From positions 264,413 to 328,412 of the forward strand of contig JAUXYJ010000055.1 in the NCBI GenBank assembly GCA_030694465.1: 64,000 nt of DNA, written 5' to 3'. This DNA is from Deltaproteobacteria bacterium (GTDB taxonomy: Bacteria; Myxococcota_A; Polyangia; Polyangiales; Ga0077539). The notes below the pieces were generated by a model, which was not told where the DNA came from, made no database searches, and was given only the letters and a program-made list of their open reading frames with translations. The translations under genes were made by a program, and so were the position numbers. Below are positions 51,000 through 62,115 of the stretch, one piece after another. The number at the start of each line of letters is the position of its first letter. Positions within the stretch are counted from its first letter, which is position 1.

Positions 51000-53156
51000 A
51001 TGAACCGATCGTTTAGCTCTCTGCGCTCGCTTGTTGCTGCGACCACCCTCGCGGCTGCAACTCTTGTCCACAGCGCCGCAGCCGACGCGCAGATGATGCC
51101 GTGCATGACGCCCATCTGTTCGGGCCCAGGCTTTGACCTGCGCCTGTTTCGGCCCGCGGTGGACTCCAAAGGACTGTTCACTGTCAACGGGACCGACATC
51201 CTCGGCGCGGGGGATTTCTCGTTTGGATTCACCGGCGACGTGGGCATCGGGTTGCTCCGCGCAGGGACCGACGGACGACCGCTGATTGACACGCAGATCA
51301 CGGGTCTGCTCCAGTTCAACGCGGGCATCGCGAACCTGCTCAGCATCGGCGCGCAGGTGCCGTTTCATCTCGTCAGCGGCCCCGGTCGAGGGCCCGCGAC
51401 AGAGGCCTCGGTGTTCAGCGGTGTGCCCGTCGAGTGGTACAATCCCCCGGCCTCTGGGATGAACTTCCAGGGCATCGGCGACATCACCCTCCACGCCAAG
51501 CTGCGATGGCTCCGCGCCGAGTACTTTCCCGTCGGTCTCGCGATCGTGCTGCAGGGCGGCTGGGGCCCCATGCGAGGCCCCCTCAGCTTTTCGGGCGAAC
51601 CCAATGGTTACATTTGGCCGTCCGTCGCCGTCGAGCGCAGGTTCTCACGCACGGTCCGCGCAGATTTTAACCTCGGCGCACGCATCCCGTTCGACGCAAG
51701 CACGCGCATCGGTGGCCAGATGGCCGCGACCACCTACGGCCCAAGCATCACCTGGGGCGCCGGAATCTCATGGCGCCCCGCTCCCGTGATCGACCTGGTC
51801 GCCGAGACCTACGGATCGCTCTATCTCACAGGCCTCGCAGACGTCCCCGCGTCGCTCCCCTGGGAAGTAGTCGCGGGTGTAAAAATCTTCGTCCAGCGCA
51901 ACTCCTACCTTCTCTTGGGCGGCGGCACGCGCATCCCCGCAGGCAACGCGTTCGCAGCCGCCAACGGCCGCGCGTTCTTGGGGATTATCTTCGAGCCCTC
52001 CATCGGTGACACCGACGGCGACGGCTACCGTGACGACGTCGACCAGTGCATCAACGACCCCGAAGACTTCGACAACTTCCAGGACGATGACGGCTGCTCC
52101 GAGCCCGACAATGACCGCGACGGGATCCTCGACATCGACGACCAGTGTCCGCTCATCCCCGAGGACCGCGACGGCGACCAAGACCAAGACGGTTGCCCCG
52201 AAGGCCAAGAAGCAGACCGCGACGGCGACGGTCTTAACGACACGCTCGATCGCTGCCCCGACGAGCCCGAGGACCGCGACGGTTTTCAAGACACCGACGG
52301 TTGCCCTGACCCGGACAACGACAACGACGGCATCTTGGACACACTCGACAATTGTCCCAATGATCCCGAGGACATCGACGGATTTCAAGACGACGACGGC
52401 TGCCCTGACCCAGACAACGACCAAGACGGAATCCTCGACGCCCAAGACCACAGCGCCGAAGGCCAAGACTGCCGCAATGACCCCGAGACCTTCAACGGCG
52501 TCGACGACGAAGACGGCTGCCCCGACGTCGGAAACCTCGAGCTCCTAGGCACCGAAATCCGCCTCCGCGAGCAGATCCAGTTCGAGACCGACAGCGCCGA
52601 AATTCGCCCTGTCTCCATCCCGATCATTGAGCAAATGGTCAACCTCATGCGCGAGAACCCCAACCTCACGCAAATCATGATCGAGGGACACACCGACGAG
52701 CGCGCCGCGGATGACCACAACCTCCGCTTGTCCAACGACCGCGCCATCTCCGTGATGCAAGCCATCGTGCAGCGCGGCATCGTCGCCTCGCGCTTGGTCG
52801 CCGGTGGCTTTGGCGAGTACTGCCCCCTCGACGCGCGCCACAACGCCGTCGCGTGGGAGAAAAACCGTCGCGTAGTCTTCAGGATCATCCGCACCGAAGA
52901 GGGCCGCACCGCCGCGGTCACCGGCTGCCGTCGCGCCGCGACGCGCATCCCCGCAGACCAGTACGTCCCGACACGCTTGGGCCCACCAGGCAACGCCGAG
53001 ATCCGCCGCCGCTCGGTCATCCGTGGCGCAAACGCTGCGGGCAACGCCACGCCGCCCCCCGCGGGCGCCCCCGCGACGCCGAGCACACCGGCCGCCCCCG
53101 TGGCGCCACCGGCAGCGGGCGCTCCACCGGCCGCCACGCCGCCCACGACGCGCTGA
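51000..53156 (+). CDS. OmpA-family outer-membrane protein with thrombospondin type-3 repeats, copy 1
   Basis: The protein has 718 residues from ATG 51000. Signal peptide ends SAAADAQ. A beta-barrel-like domain of about 300 residues (GLLQFNAGIANLLSIGAQVPFHLV) is followed by about six Asp-rich calcium-binding TSP3 repeats (DTDGDGYRDDVDQC, DNDNDGILDTLDNC). A C-terminal OmpA peptidoglycan-binding domain has IEGHTDERAADDHN and NRRVVF. The last 60 residues are Pro/Ala-rich. It would tie the outer membrane to the cell wall. A close paralog lies downstream. Confidence 0.9.
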   Translation: MNRSFSSLRSLVAATTLAAATLVHSAAADAQMMPCMTPICSGPGFDLRLFRPAVDSKGLFTVNGTDILGAGDFSFGFTGDVGIGLLRAGTDGRPLIDTQITGLLQFNAGIANLLSIGAQVPFHLVSGPGRGPATEASVFSGVPVEWYNPPASGMNFQGIGDITLHAKLRWLRAEYFPVGLAIVLQGGWGPMRGPLSFSGEPNGYIWPSVAVERRFSRTVRADFNLGARIPFDASTRIGGQMAATTYGPSITWGAGISWRPAPVIDLVAETYGSLYLTGLADVPASLPWEVVAGVKIFVQRNSYLLLGGGTRIPAGNAFAAANGRAFLGIIFEPSIGDTDGDGYRDDVDQCINDPEDFDNFQDDDGCSEPDNDRDGILDIDDQCPLIPEDRDGDQDQDGCPEGQEADRDGDGLNDTLDRCPDEPEDRDGFQDTDGCPDPDNDNDGILDTLDNCPNDPEDIDGFQDDDGCPDPDNDQDGILDAQDHSAEGQDCRNDPETFNGVDDEDGCPDVGNLELLGTEIRLREQIQFETDSAEIRPVSIPIIEQMVNLMRENPNLTQIMIEGHTDERAADDHNLRLSNDRAISVMQAIVQRGIVASRLVAGGFGEYCPLDARHNAVAWEKNRRVVFRIIRTEEGRTAAVTGCRRAATRIPADQYVPTRLGPPGNAEIRRRSVIRGANAAGNATPPPAGAPATPSTPAAPVAPPAAGAPPAATPPTTR

Positions 53157-53396
53157 GCAAGGGCGAGTAGGGCCCCGGGGGTTTCTTGGTCTTTGCGATG
53201 GCTGTGATAGCGTCGCAACCCAGTCAAGATTGTCCCTGGTTTGCCACGCACACATGCACCCCTTTCGCGTGCGCGTGTACGAGCACGTACGTTGACCCGA
53301 GCGCCACCGCGTGTACGCTGCGTTTGCGAGTCAAAACCCAGGACGTTTGTTAAGCGCTTGCCGTCCCACTCGCTCTCTCCCCGCAAGGAACTTTCG

Positions 53397-55463
<2,067 letters not shown>

Positions 55464-55587
55464 GCGCCACGCACGCTGGGGGCACGCTGGGGGGCACACA
55501 CGGGGCACTGAGGGCACGCAGCGTCCCTTGGGGGCCCCTTGTGCTCTGGTCTTGCCGCCAGGGCCGCCGTGGGGCTAGGACCGGGTG

Positions 55588-56047
55588 ATGACCGACCCGA
55601 GCCCGCTCGTTGTGGACACCGAGGGATCGCTGGATCTCGACGAGGTGCTCGCGCCCGCTCTTCGCGACGCTCAGCACGACGGCCGATGGGGCCGCGCGAG
55701 GCTCTCCGGTCTGGTTTCTCTGGGAAGAGAGCGCCCTCTGGGTCATCACCAACACCGCCCACGACACCTTCGCCGCCCGCATCGCCCGCGAGCCCCGCTG
55801 CGCCGTCTCGGTTATCGATTTCGACCCTGCGACGGGCCGCGTTCACCACGTCGGCATGCGGGGCAGGGCCACGGTGGTCGCGTTTGACCGCGACCGAGCC
55901 CTGCGCAAGATCGAGCGCTACCTCGGCACAGACCGCACCCGCTGGCCCGCCGACCGCTTCACCTTGCGCGCCCCCACGCTCGCCCTCGTACGCTTCGATC
56001 CCGAGACCATCGTCCTGCGCGACCAGTCCTACGCCCTCCAGGGCTGA
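55588..56047 (+). pseudogene. PNPOx-family flavin-binding protein, frameshifted near the N-terminus
   Basis: The first 23 residues (MTDPSPLVVDTEGSLDLDEVLA) lie in one frame and the rest (LFATLSTTADGAARGSPVWFLWEESALWVIT onward) in another. Deleting one C of the CCC at 55654-55656 joins them exactly as expected for pyridoxamine 5'-phosphate oxidase-like proteins (DLDEVLA-PLFATLST). The joined product would be about 152 residues and might reduce flavin or F420-linked substrates. Either a real frameshift or a sequence error would explain this. Confidence 0.75.
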
Positions 56048-56158
56048 GTCGCGAGCAAACTGCCTCTGCGAAGCCTTCGACCGGACAGTCTCTAGACCGT
56101 GAAGAGACCACACACCCGTGAGTCCATGGGCTCACACCACGGCCGTCCAGTGGCTCCG

Positions 56159-56671
56159 TCAGGGGAGTGGGCAGATCCTGCCGTTGGGGATCGAAGCGGG
56201 AGGCGCATACGCTCGGGTCGTCGCGGCGGGTGAGTAGTCAATGTCTCGGCAATCCAAAGAAAGATGCGCGGTCCCATTGCGAAAGGGGACGACCGCAAAC
56301 GAGGGATCACTCAGGCACGCACCTACACTGATGGAGTCATTGGGCGTGTGGGCGTCGACCTGCCCCATCCCGTAGACCGTGTACTCGCCCGACGTGACCC
56401 GTGCGAAGTACGCATAATACGCATTGGGATGCTCAACCAGCTGGGCTGCGAGCTTAAACGGCACGCGCGCTCGCACTGCTTGACCTGCGCACGCCGCGGC
56501 GGCCTCGACGGCGGCCAAAGGGCTGGAGTTCACCAACGTTCCACAGTCAAGAACGTTGGGTTGATCGGACAGAACGCGGCTCAGCTCGCTCGCAAGGTTG
56601 CACTGGCCACATCCGCCGACTGCGAAGGCTAGTCCACTCAAGATCGCTAGTTGGATAACACGTGAATTCAT
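56159..56671 (-). CDS. Lipoprotein, family A copy 1
   Basis: The protein has 170 residues from ATG 56671. Leader MNSRVIQLAILSGLAFAVGGC has a good lipobox. The mature part has CNLASELSRVLSDQP, an Ala-rich helix and the strand-rich region YYAYFARVTSGEYTVYGMGQVD, ending with ACLSDPSFAVVPFRNGTA and CPLP. It is nearly identical in layout to the gene at 58426-58938. No family is recognised. Surface or periplasmic location is expected. Confidence 0.75.
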   Translation of the reverse strand: MNSRVIQLAILSGLAFAVGGCGQCNLASELSRVLSDQPNVLDCGTLVNSSPLAAVEAAAACAGQAVRARVPFKLAAQLVEHPNAYYAYFARVTSGEYTVYGMGQVDAHTPNDSISVGACLSDPSFAVVPFRNGTAHLSLDCRDIDYSPAATTRAYAPPASIPNGRICPLP

Positions 56672-56760
56672 CTTCGTTCTCCGAGAGGTATCAGAGTAAG
56701 CAAGAGTGTTTTTATGAAGCCATACTCCACAATGAGCTAGATTCCCCAGTGAAATCTGAG

Positions 56761-57132
56761 CTACCGCGGGAGCGGATGCAGCGTCACGTTGATCGTCTCC
56801 GATCTCGTTGACGCACAAGTTCGAAGGCTGTTCCGACGAGTGTCTTCAACCCTCAACCGTTGTGTTACATAGTCTGGATGATGTACCTCAAATTCGAATA
56901 CACCCGGTAGACACCCAGGACCGCCAACAAACCACTCTCCTTCAGCAAACGCAGGACCGACGGATTCGTTGTCTGCAAGTGCCGGTGTGATCCATCGGAT
57001 CGTAGTCCCCCTGATGGGAGAGCCGTTGGTGCTCTTGATGATGAGCATACTGCAGCTACAGCCTACTGGCTCCGAGCCACACTGCACTGCCCCGAGAGCA
57101 ACCAGGATCGATGTGAGCAAGACGAGCTTCAT
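56761..57132 (-). CDS. Small lipoprotein, family B copy 1
   Basis: The protein has 123 residues. Leader MKLVLLTSILVALGAVQC ends in a plausible lipobox. The mature domain has CSCSMLIIKS, a beta-rich middle and CLPGVFEFEVHHPDYVTQRLRVED, then VTLHPLPR. That C-terminal pattern (small turn, strand, HPDYVTQR) resembles carboxypeptidase-regulatory-like beta-sandwiches and, more distantly, the 11-13 kb lipoproteins (FGHADFLPTR). A GGAGA ribosome-binding site precedes it. It has two tandem paralogs. Confidence 0.75.
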   Translation of the reverse strand: MKLVLLTSILVALGAVQCGSEPVGCSCSMLIIKSTNGSPIRGTTIRWITPALADNESVGPAFAEGEWFVGGPGCLPGVFEFEVHHPDYVTQRLRVEDTRRNSLRTCASTRSETINVTLHPLPR

Positions 57133-57177
57133 GGGTTCATTCTCCAGAGTAAGATCGCATCTCCTGTAATATCACAG

Positions 57178-57552
57178 CTACCGTGGCATGGGCTGCAGGG
57201 TGACGTTCACCGTGTCAGATCGGCGCTGGGCACATGCGGGGTGCATTGTCCGATAGCCAGAGTCCTCAACCCGGACTCGTTGGGTGACATAGTCAGGATG
57301 GCTCACTTCTAGTTCGAAAGCTCCAGGAAGGCAACCAGGCCCGCCGATGTCCCATTGCCCAGGTGCAACAGCGGCTACGATCGTTTCGTTTCCTGCAAGC
57401 GCCGGAGAGATCCAGCGGACGGTCGCGCCGCCGATCCGTGTGCTATTCGCACTCGAAATGATGAGGCTACTACACCCGCAGGCCACTGGCTCCGTTCCAC
57501 ACTGCACTGCCCCGAGGGCAACTAGGATCGATGTGAGCAAAATTGACTTCAT
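57178..57552 (-). CDS. Small lipoprotein, family B copy 2
   Basis: The protein has 124 residues from ATG 57552, with GGAGA upstream; a longer start is not needed. Leader MKSILLTSILVALGAVQC. The mature domain has CGCSSLIISS, GATVRWISPALAGNE, CLPGAFELEVSHPDYVTQRVRVED and VTLQPMPR. It is the most canonical of the three family B members and shows the beta-sandwich pattern best. Unknown function; the setting with a metalloprotease is shared with the first accessory block, where a serine protease is present. Confidence 0.75.
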   Translation of the reverse strand: MKSILLTSILVALGAVQCGTEPVACGCSSLIISSANSTRIGGATVRWISPALAGNETIVAAVAPGQWDIGGPGCLPGAFELEVSHPDYVTQRVRVEDSGYRTMHPACAQRRSDTVNVTLQPMPR

Positions 57553-57597
57553 CCTACGTATCTCCCGAATCGATCCCATCGACCCTCTGAATCACCG

Positions 57598-57972
57598 CTA
57601 CCGTGGCAGCGGCTGCAGGGTCACCGTAGTGCTGCCTGTGCGGAATGGCGGGCATGCCCGGAGATTGAGGCGAGTCCCCATGTCGACAATCACGACCCGC
57701 TGGGGAACGTAGTCTGGATGTCGCACTTCGATCTCATAGGTCCCTGGCTGGCAACCCGGGCCCCCAAGACCCAGTCGGCCATTTAAATGAAATGGATACA
57801 CACTCTCGTTGTCAGCCAATGGATGCGAAATCCATCGGATCGTAGCGCCGTCAATACCCACATCATTCGCAGTCCGAACTCTGAGGTCGCTACAACCGCA
57901 GCCGATGGGCTCGGTTCCACACTGTACTGCCCCGAGAGCCATGAGGATCGAAGCGAAGATCATTGATTTCAT
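57598..57972 (-). CDS. Small lipoprotein, family B copy 3
   Basis: The protein has 124 residues. Leader MKSMIFASILMALGAVQC. The mature domain has CGCSDLRVRT, GATIRWISHPLADNE, CQPGTYEIEVRHPDYVPQRVVIVD and VTLQPLPR. AGGAAAGG lies upstream of the start. It is the first gene of the three in transcription order. Shared 5' and 3' gene ends among the three indicate recent tandem duplication. Confidence 0.75.
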   Translation of the reverse strand: MKSMIFASILMALGAVQCGTEPIGCGCSDLRVRTANDVGIDGATIRWISHPLADNESVYPFHLNGRLGLGGPGCQPGTYEIEVRHPDYVPQRVVIVDMGTRLNLRACPPFRTGSTTVTLQPLPR

Positions 57973-57999
57973 TGAATTCTACCTTTCCTAAGCATCCAA

Positions 58000-58377
58000 C
58001 TAGAGTACCGGAAACGACTGGTCCATGACGCGATAGACCGCGCGCTGGCTCTGGTTAATGCCGATGGCCACGCCCAACTGATTGCGCCAAGCGCTGCTCG
58101 TTGTGCCGCCAAGTGTGTGCGTGGTGGTCCAAAGATAGGACGCAGTGCTTGGGACAATCGCGTTGTTAAAGGTCGTCACGCCTCGGGTGCGGCGACGCCC
58201 CGTGCTCCACTCCGAATAGGTCAAGCGAACACGATTGTTGTCAGTCGCCGTGAGCTCGACTTCGGTAGGCGCTGCGCTGTCGACAAGATTCCAACTCCAC
58301 GAGTTGAATGCCGCGTCGTAGGTGCTGTCCAACAGACTCCAGAGGTGAGACCCGAAGTCATTCTTGAAATCACCCAT
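58000..58377 (-). CDS. Hypothetical small protein
   Basis: The protein has 125 residues. No signal peptide or family is recognised; it is Ser/Thr/Trp-rich with strand-like segments (VELTATDNNRVRLTYSEW, GVTTFNNAIVPSTASYLW). Its composition is like the C-terminal part of secreted proteases, so it may be the remnant of a larger gene. It lies between the two lipoprotein families on the same strand. Confidence 0.45.
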   Translation of the reverse strand: MGDFKNDFGSHLWSLLDSTYDAAFNSWSWNLVDSAAPTEVELTATDNNRVRLTYSEWSTGRRRTRGVTTFNNAIVPSTASYLWTTTHTLGGTTSSAWRNQLGVAIGINQSQRAVYRVMDQSFPVL

Positions 58378-58425
58378 GGTTTCAATGGTTTGATCTGCTT
58401 CCTAACGCCTAATCAACGATAGCGA

Positions 58426-58938
58426 TCAGGGGAGTGGGCAGATCCTGCCGTTGGGGATCGAAGCTGGGGGCGCATACGCCCGGGTCGTCGCGGCGGGTGA
58501 ACGGTCCATGTCTGGACAATTCCAAACGATTTGCGCGGTTCCATTGCGAAAGGGGACGACCACAAACGAGGGATCACTCAGGCACGCACCCACATCGACG
58601 AAGCCATTGGGCGTGTGGGTGTCAACCTGCCCCATCCCGTACACGGTGTACTCGCCCGACGTGACCCGTGCGAAGTACGCATAGTACACAGTCGAGTGCT
58701 CGATTGCTTGGCCAGTCAGCCTAAACGGCGCGCGCGCTTGCACTGCTTGACGTGCGCACGCCGCGGCGACCTCGACGGCGGCCAAAGGGCTGGAGTTCAC
58801 CAACGTTCCACAGTCAACAACGCTGGGTTGATCGGACAGAACGCGGCTGAGCTCGCTCGCAAGGTTGCACTGGCCACATCCGCCGAATGCGACGGCTAGA
58901 CCACTCAAGATCGCCAGTTGGATCACGCGTGAATTCAT
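58426..58938 (-). CDS. Lipoprotein, family A copy 2
   Basis: The protein has 170 residues, a paralog of the gene at 56159-56671 with the same length and leader (MNSRVIQLAILSGLAVAFGGC). Similarity extends over the whole gene at DNA level and into the first bases downstream (GGGGAGTGGGCAGATCCTGC in both), so a segment of about 520 bases was duplicated. The family B array lies between the two copies. Function unknown. Confidence 0.75.
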   Translation of the reverse strand: MNSRVIQLAILSGLAVAFGGCGQCNLASELSRVLSDQPSVVDCGTLVNSSPLAAVEVAAACARQAVQARAPFRLTGQAIEHSTVYYAYFARVTSGEYTVYGMGQVDTHTPNGFVDVGACLSDPSFVVVPFRNGTAQIVWNCPDMDRSPAATTRAYAPPASIPNGRICPLP

Positions 58939-58965
58939 GTTCGTTCTCCTAATAAACTAACGAGG

Positions 58966-60639
58966 TCAGCCGTTGTTGTTGTAGACAAGATAAGCGGTTT
59001 CAAAGAAAGTGCGATTGGCGCCTGACGCGTGATAACGAGACAGGCTCCAAGGTACACCACTCGATGCTGCTGTATAGTCTGTGAAAGAGTTAAGAAAGAC
59101 GGAGTTGAAGTCAAATCCACGTCGTCGGTTCACTCCGATAGTAGCCAACTGCATGCTGTGAGCCCAGTGCCTCAAACCCTCGATAGTATTGGGAATAATC
59201 GAAGATCGAAGGATCTGCGGTTCAAACGCATCTACCCAAGGCGACAATGCTGAACTCTCACTAAAGTACTTTCCAGGCTGTTCCTGCGCGGAACACCCGC
59301 CTGCGATTTGCGTACACCAACGAAACCTCACCCGCATCATGTGGTTGTCGTTAGTATTGGTGTCGTACCACGCAACGAATCCGTCTTGACTGCTACTGAA
59401 CGTGTCGAAACTGATGAGAGGAGTCTCAGCGGTTTGGATAAATGATCCTGAAGACGTTAGAAGCGCATTCGCTGCTGACCAGTTCGATCCAGCAGTGGGT
59501 AGTCTGTGGGCGACTCTTATGATCTGTGCGTTATCAGCAGCAGTAAGCAAGAATCGATTCTGAAAATAGTCATAGGAACATCCGACTCCTGAACGACTAC
59601 GCATGCCCGTATACTCAACTGGAGACGTCCAGCTGTTTCCTGAGTCGTGTGACTCCACAAAGCGAATTGGACGCGTTCCTGCGTTTGGATTGGTGTCGCT
59701 CAGGTTTGATAACAGTGTCTCATCGGTCCCAATCCAAGCAGCGACCATGTGGAGACCATCGGTAGTGGTCGCCAAACATGTACGATGGTACGTTGATGCG
59801 TTAATAAATCGTTGTGCTTGCCAGTTACTTCCCGACCCATCACCTTGTTCGAAGAAAATGCCAGGAGCGTGATCTGTGATGACTCTCGCGTAAGCGAAGC
59901 CGGAACCACCGGCGGAGAGTGCGCCTGTGTGATTGAATCCATTGGTAAAAATAGTGCCTCCGGCTGAGGACGACGTTGCAGATGACATATTGTATCGATC
60001 TAACGACAGCACACCGCCAGCTCTTGGCCAGTTGTATACGACATTCCACTCTGCCACCCCATGGATGTCGCTAGACCACAAGTGACTCCGTACGAACGGA
60101 AGTGCAGCACTACCTACCATCAAAACTGAATTGTCTGGATGAAATGGCGTCATGTGGAGCATGTGCCCGAATTCATGATGAAGTCGGTGTCTGACGTTGG
60201 CACAAGAAAGGTCTCCAGTACCTCGAGTATCCGAAACAACATCGCTATTCAAAGTGATTCGAAAGACGACTCCACTACACCACGGCCAACTTGTTGCACC
60301 TGGTTTCTCCCACATGAAGCGAGCACACTCCTGAACCCCATTTGAACCCCACTGAATAATGACTACTGCGCGTCCATTGTATCCATAGTGACAGAAATTC
60401 GTTCTGTCGGTTGTGCCTCGATAGATAGGGTTGAAGGCAGAGAATGTGTGTTGCTCCCACTCCCTTAACACACCGCCGATGACTCTCTCCATTTCTGGCA
60501 CGTTTGAAGCTTGGGTACCTGGAGGAGAGCCGGTTGGATTGTAGTAGATGTCTATGCTCTCGGGAAGCGCAGATGCAGATCGTGGCACGATTGCAAGCAT
60601 GATGGCGACATAGATCACCAGCTGAAAGACGCTTTTCAT
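58966..60639 (-). CDS. Secreted zinc metalloprotease with BNR-like repeats
   Basis: The protein has 557 residues, with a signal peptide (VIYVAIMLAIVPRSASA). The zinc motif HEFGHMLHMTPFH is an HExxH site, with the second and third histidines giving a metzincin-like spacing. The C-terminal part has BNR-type turns (SHDSGNSW) and Trp/Ser-rich propeller-like repeats. It probably degrades extracellular proteins. The DNA here is clearly richer in A+T than the rest of the window. The gene upstream overlaps it by 4 bases. Confidence 0.8.
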   Translation of the reverse strand: MKSVFQLVIYVAIMLAIVPRSASALPESIDIYYNPTGSPPGTQASNVPEMERVIGGVLREWEQHTFSAFNPIYRGTTDRTNFCHYGYNGRAVVIIQWGSNGVQECARFMWEKPGATSWPWCSGVVFRITLNSDVVSDTRGTGDLSCANVRHRLHHEFGHMLHMTPFHPDNSVLMVGSAALPFVRSHLWSSDIHGVAEWNVVYNWPRAGGVLSLDRYNMSSATSSSAGGTIFTNGFNHTGALSAGGSGFAYARVITDHAPGIFFEQGDGSGSNWQAQRFINASTYHRTCLATTTDGLHMVAAWIGTDETLLSNLSDTNPNAGTRPIRFVESHDSGNSWTSPVEYTGMRSRSGVGCSYDYFQNRFLLTAADNAQIIRVAHRLPTAGSNWSAANALLTSSGSFIQTAETPLISFDTFSSSQDGFVAWYDTNTNDNHMMRVRFRWCTQIAGGCSAQEQPGKYFSESSALSPWVDAFEPQILRSSIIPNTIEGLRHWAHSMQLATIGVNRRRGFDFNSVFLNSFTDYTAASSGVPWSLSRYHASGANRTFFETAYLVYNNNG

Positions 60640-61400
60640 ACTTCACCTCGCGCTGTGTAGCTTGCTCGCTCTCGGTTCCATTCCGAAACAACGGTCTGGA
60701 TCGCACTACCAATAGGGTATGCAAGAAGACCTCCCTGGAGAACGCCGTCTTGAACGGGTACAAAATCAAGAATATGTACTGACTGTTCAGTAGTTCGCTG
60801 CCTGACGACAGCAAGAAATTCTTGTCCTTGGGTTAGCCCGCTTGCCTCTGCCGTACGCGAGGCCGACCAAACAGACGTGACAATATCGCGTTGTGAATCG
60901 TATAGGCCTGTTGGAGAGATTCTTGAAAGAGGCAGCAGCACTCTTTGGTACCGAGGCAACCGACGAAGATCGCTGTCGGCTGTGGCAAGAATGGCAACTC
61001 GGAACTCGCGACCACGGATCCGATTCCCTAGTGGAGCGGATGGATCAAGTAGTTCGGTCGCGTCCACTGGCATTTGGTCTACCCGCGCATGAATCAGAAT
61101 CCATCCTGGATGTCTCACTGCAGTGCGCACTGATTCGATTCGATGGTCGATTTCGCACGCTAAAAACCCCGCTCCGAGCGGAGCTGCTGGTGATTCGCGT
61201 GGCCGCTCTTCACTAGGATTTAGTGTTCGATGGCTCGGTCGGAAGACAGTCAATGCTCCACTCTCCGACGGCGGACTTCGTGTGGGACGACTGGGTCCAA
61301 CTGCAACGGCTTCGCCAACGAATCCTGTTGAATTACTACACGCTGAAATAGATGTTGAGACGACGAAAGAACAGAGAATGCAACCAAATCGAAACTTCAT
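60636..61400 (-). CDS. Hypothetical lipoprotein preceding the metalloprotease
   Basis: The protein has 254 residues. Leader MKFRFGCILCSFVVSTSISAC has a plausible lipobox. The mature part is beta-rich with a possible Ig- or OB-like core (HPGWILIHARVDQMP, GREFRVAILATADSD, GQEFLAVVRQRT). No family is recognised. Its stop overlaps the metalloprotease ATG, so the two are translated together, perhaps as a protease and a prodomain-like or inhibitory partner. Confidence 0.65.
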   Translation of the reverse strand: MKFRFGCILCSFVVSTSISACSNSTGFVGEAVAVGPSRPTRSPPSESGALTVFRPSHRTLNPSEERPRESPAAPLGAGFLACEIDHRIESVRTAVRHPGWILIHARVDQMPVDATELLDPSAPLGNRIRGREFRVAILATADSDLRRLPRYQRVLLPLSRISPTGLYDSQRDIVTSVWSASRTAEASGLTQGQEFLAVVRQRTTEQSVHILDFVPVQDGVLQGGLLAYPIGSAIQTVVSEWNRERASYTARGEV

Positions 61401-61473
61401 GCTGTCTGGATCCTTTGAAGCTTAGTAGGTGTGAATTGCGGTTGGGTGTTTCGAACTTGTTCGAAATTCCATT

Positions 61474-61945
61474 TTACGATTGCACATAGGCGTACTCGAT
61501 AGGCGAGTTGTTGCGAAAGTTGTAAAGCCACGCCATACGGTCCACGTCGTCGCTCGTCACCGTCCGCACGCGCGCCAAACCCCCGCTTCGCACTCGCACG
61601 TTGGCCCCGTCGGCGACCTTGAACGTCACCTGGTTCAAGTGAACCCGCGCCGGATCAAACCGCTCGCCAAAGTCCCGCGCCCAGCGCCGCCGTCGCTGCT
61701 GTCCCCGCGCATTGGTCGCTGCAATGGGCCCCACCGAGGTCTCCCCACGCGCGTCTGGGCTCGCGTCCGTCTCGCCGACGTCGCTCGCCTCACGCACCCG
61801 CGGCGACTGCGCCAAGCCCAACACCTGTTGCCCTCCCGATTCAGCGCCGCAGGCCGCAATCAGCGACGCGCACGCACCCACCCACAAGAGCGAAGGCGCC
61901 CCCCCCCCCCAGCATTCTCTGTGCCAATGTGATTCTTCTCAGCAT
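61474..61945 (-). pseudogene. Truncated copy of the S8 protease N-terminus, leader out of frame at a G12 tract
   Basis: The frame RWARDFGERFDPARVHLN then FKVADGANVRVRSG matches residues 55-90 of the 8.5-kb protease. It then jumps to IEYAYVQS, equal to its FVEYAYAQP near 195, and stops; the catalytic domain is missing. Upstream, ATG 61945 or ATG 61915 leads through a G12 tract (61899-61910) into a wrong frame. With 10 or 13 G's it would give a lipoprotein leader MLGGG...VGACASLIAAC. So it is both truncated and out of phase. Confidence 0.8.
61899..61910. repeat. Homopolymer of 12 C (G12 on the coding strand)
   Basis: The tract lies between the likely start codons and the signal peptide of the truncated protease. 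Twelve bases leave the leader out of frame; 10 or 13 would put it in frame. Confidence 0.9.
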
Positions 61946-62115
61946 TTTTACCACTCCCGCGCGCGATCTCGCGATGGGGTCCGCTGCCCCCCTCGCTCGC
62001 TGCATCGTGCAGACTCAGAACGCTACCCCCTGCGGTGAGCCATAGTCAAACCCGCCCCCATGACACCCCATGACCCCTAGAGCCCCGTCGCGCACCCAGC
62101 CCCCGTCTGCCCAGA

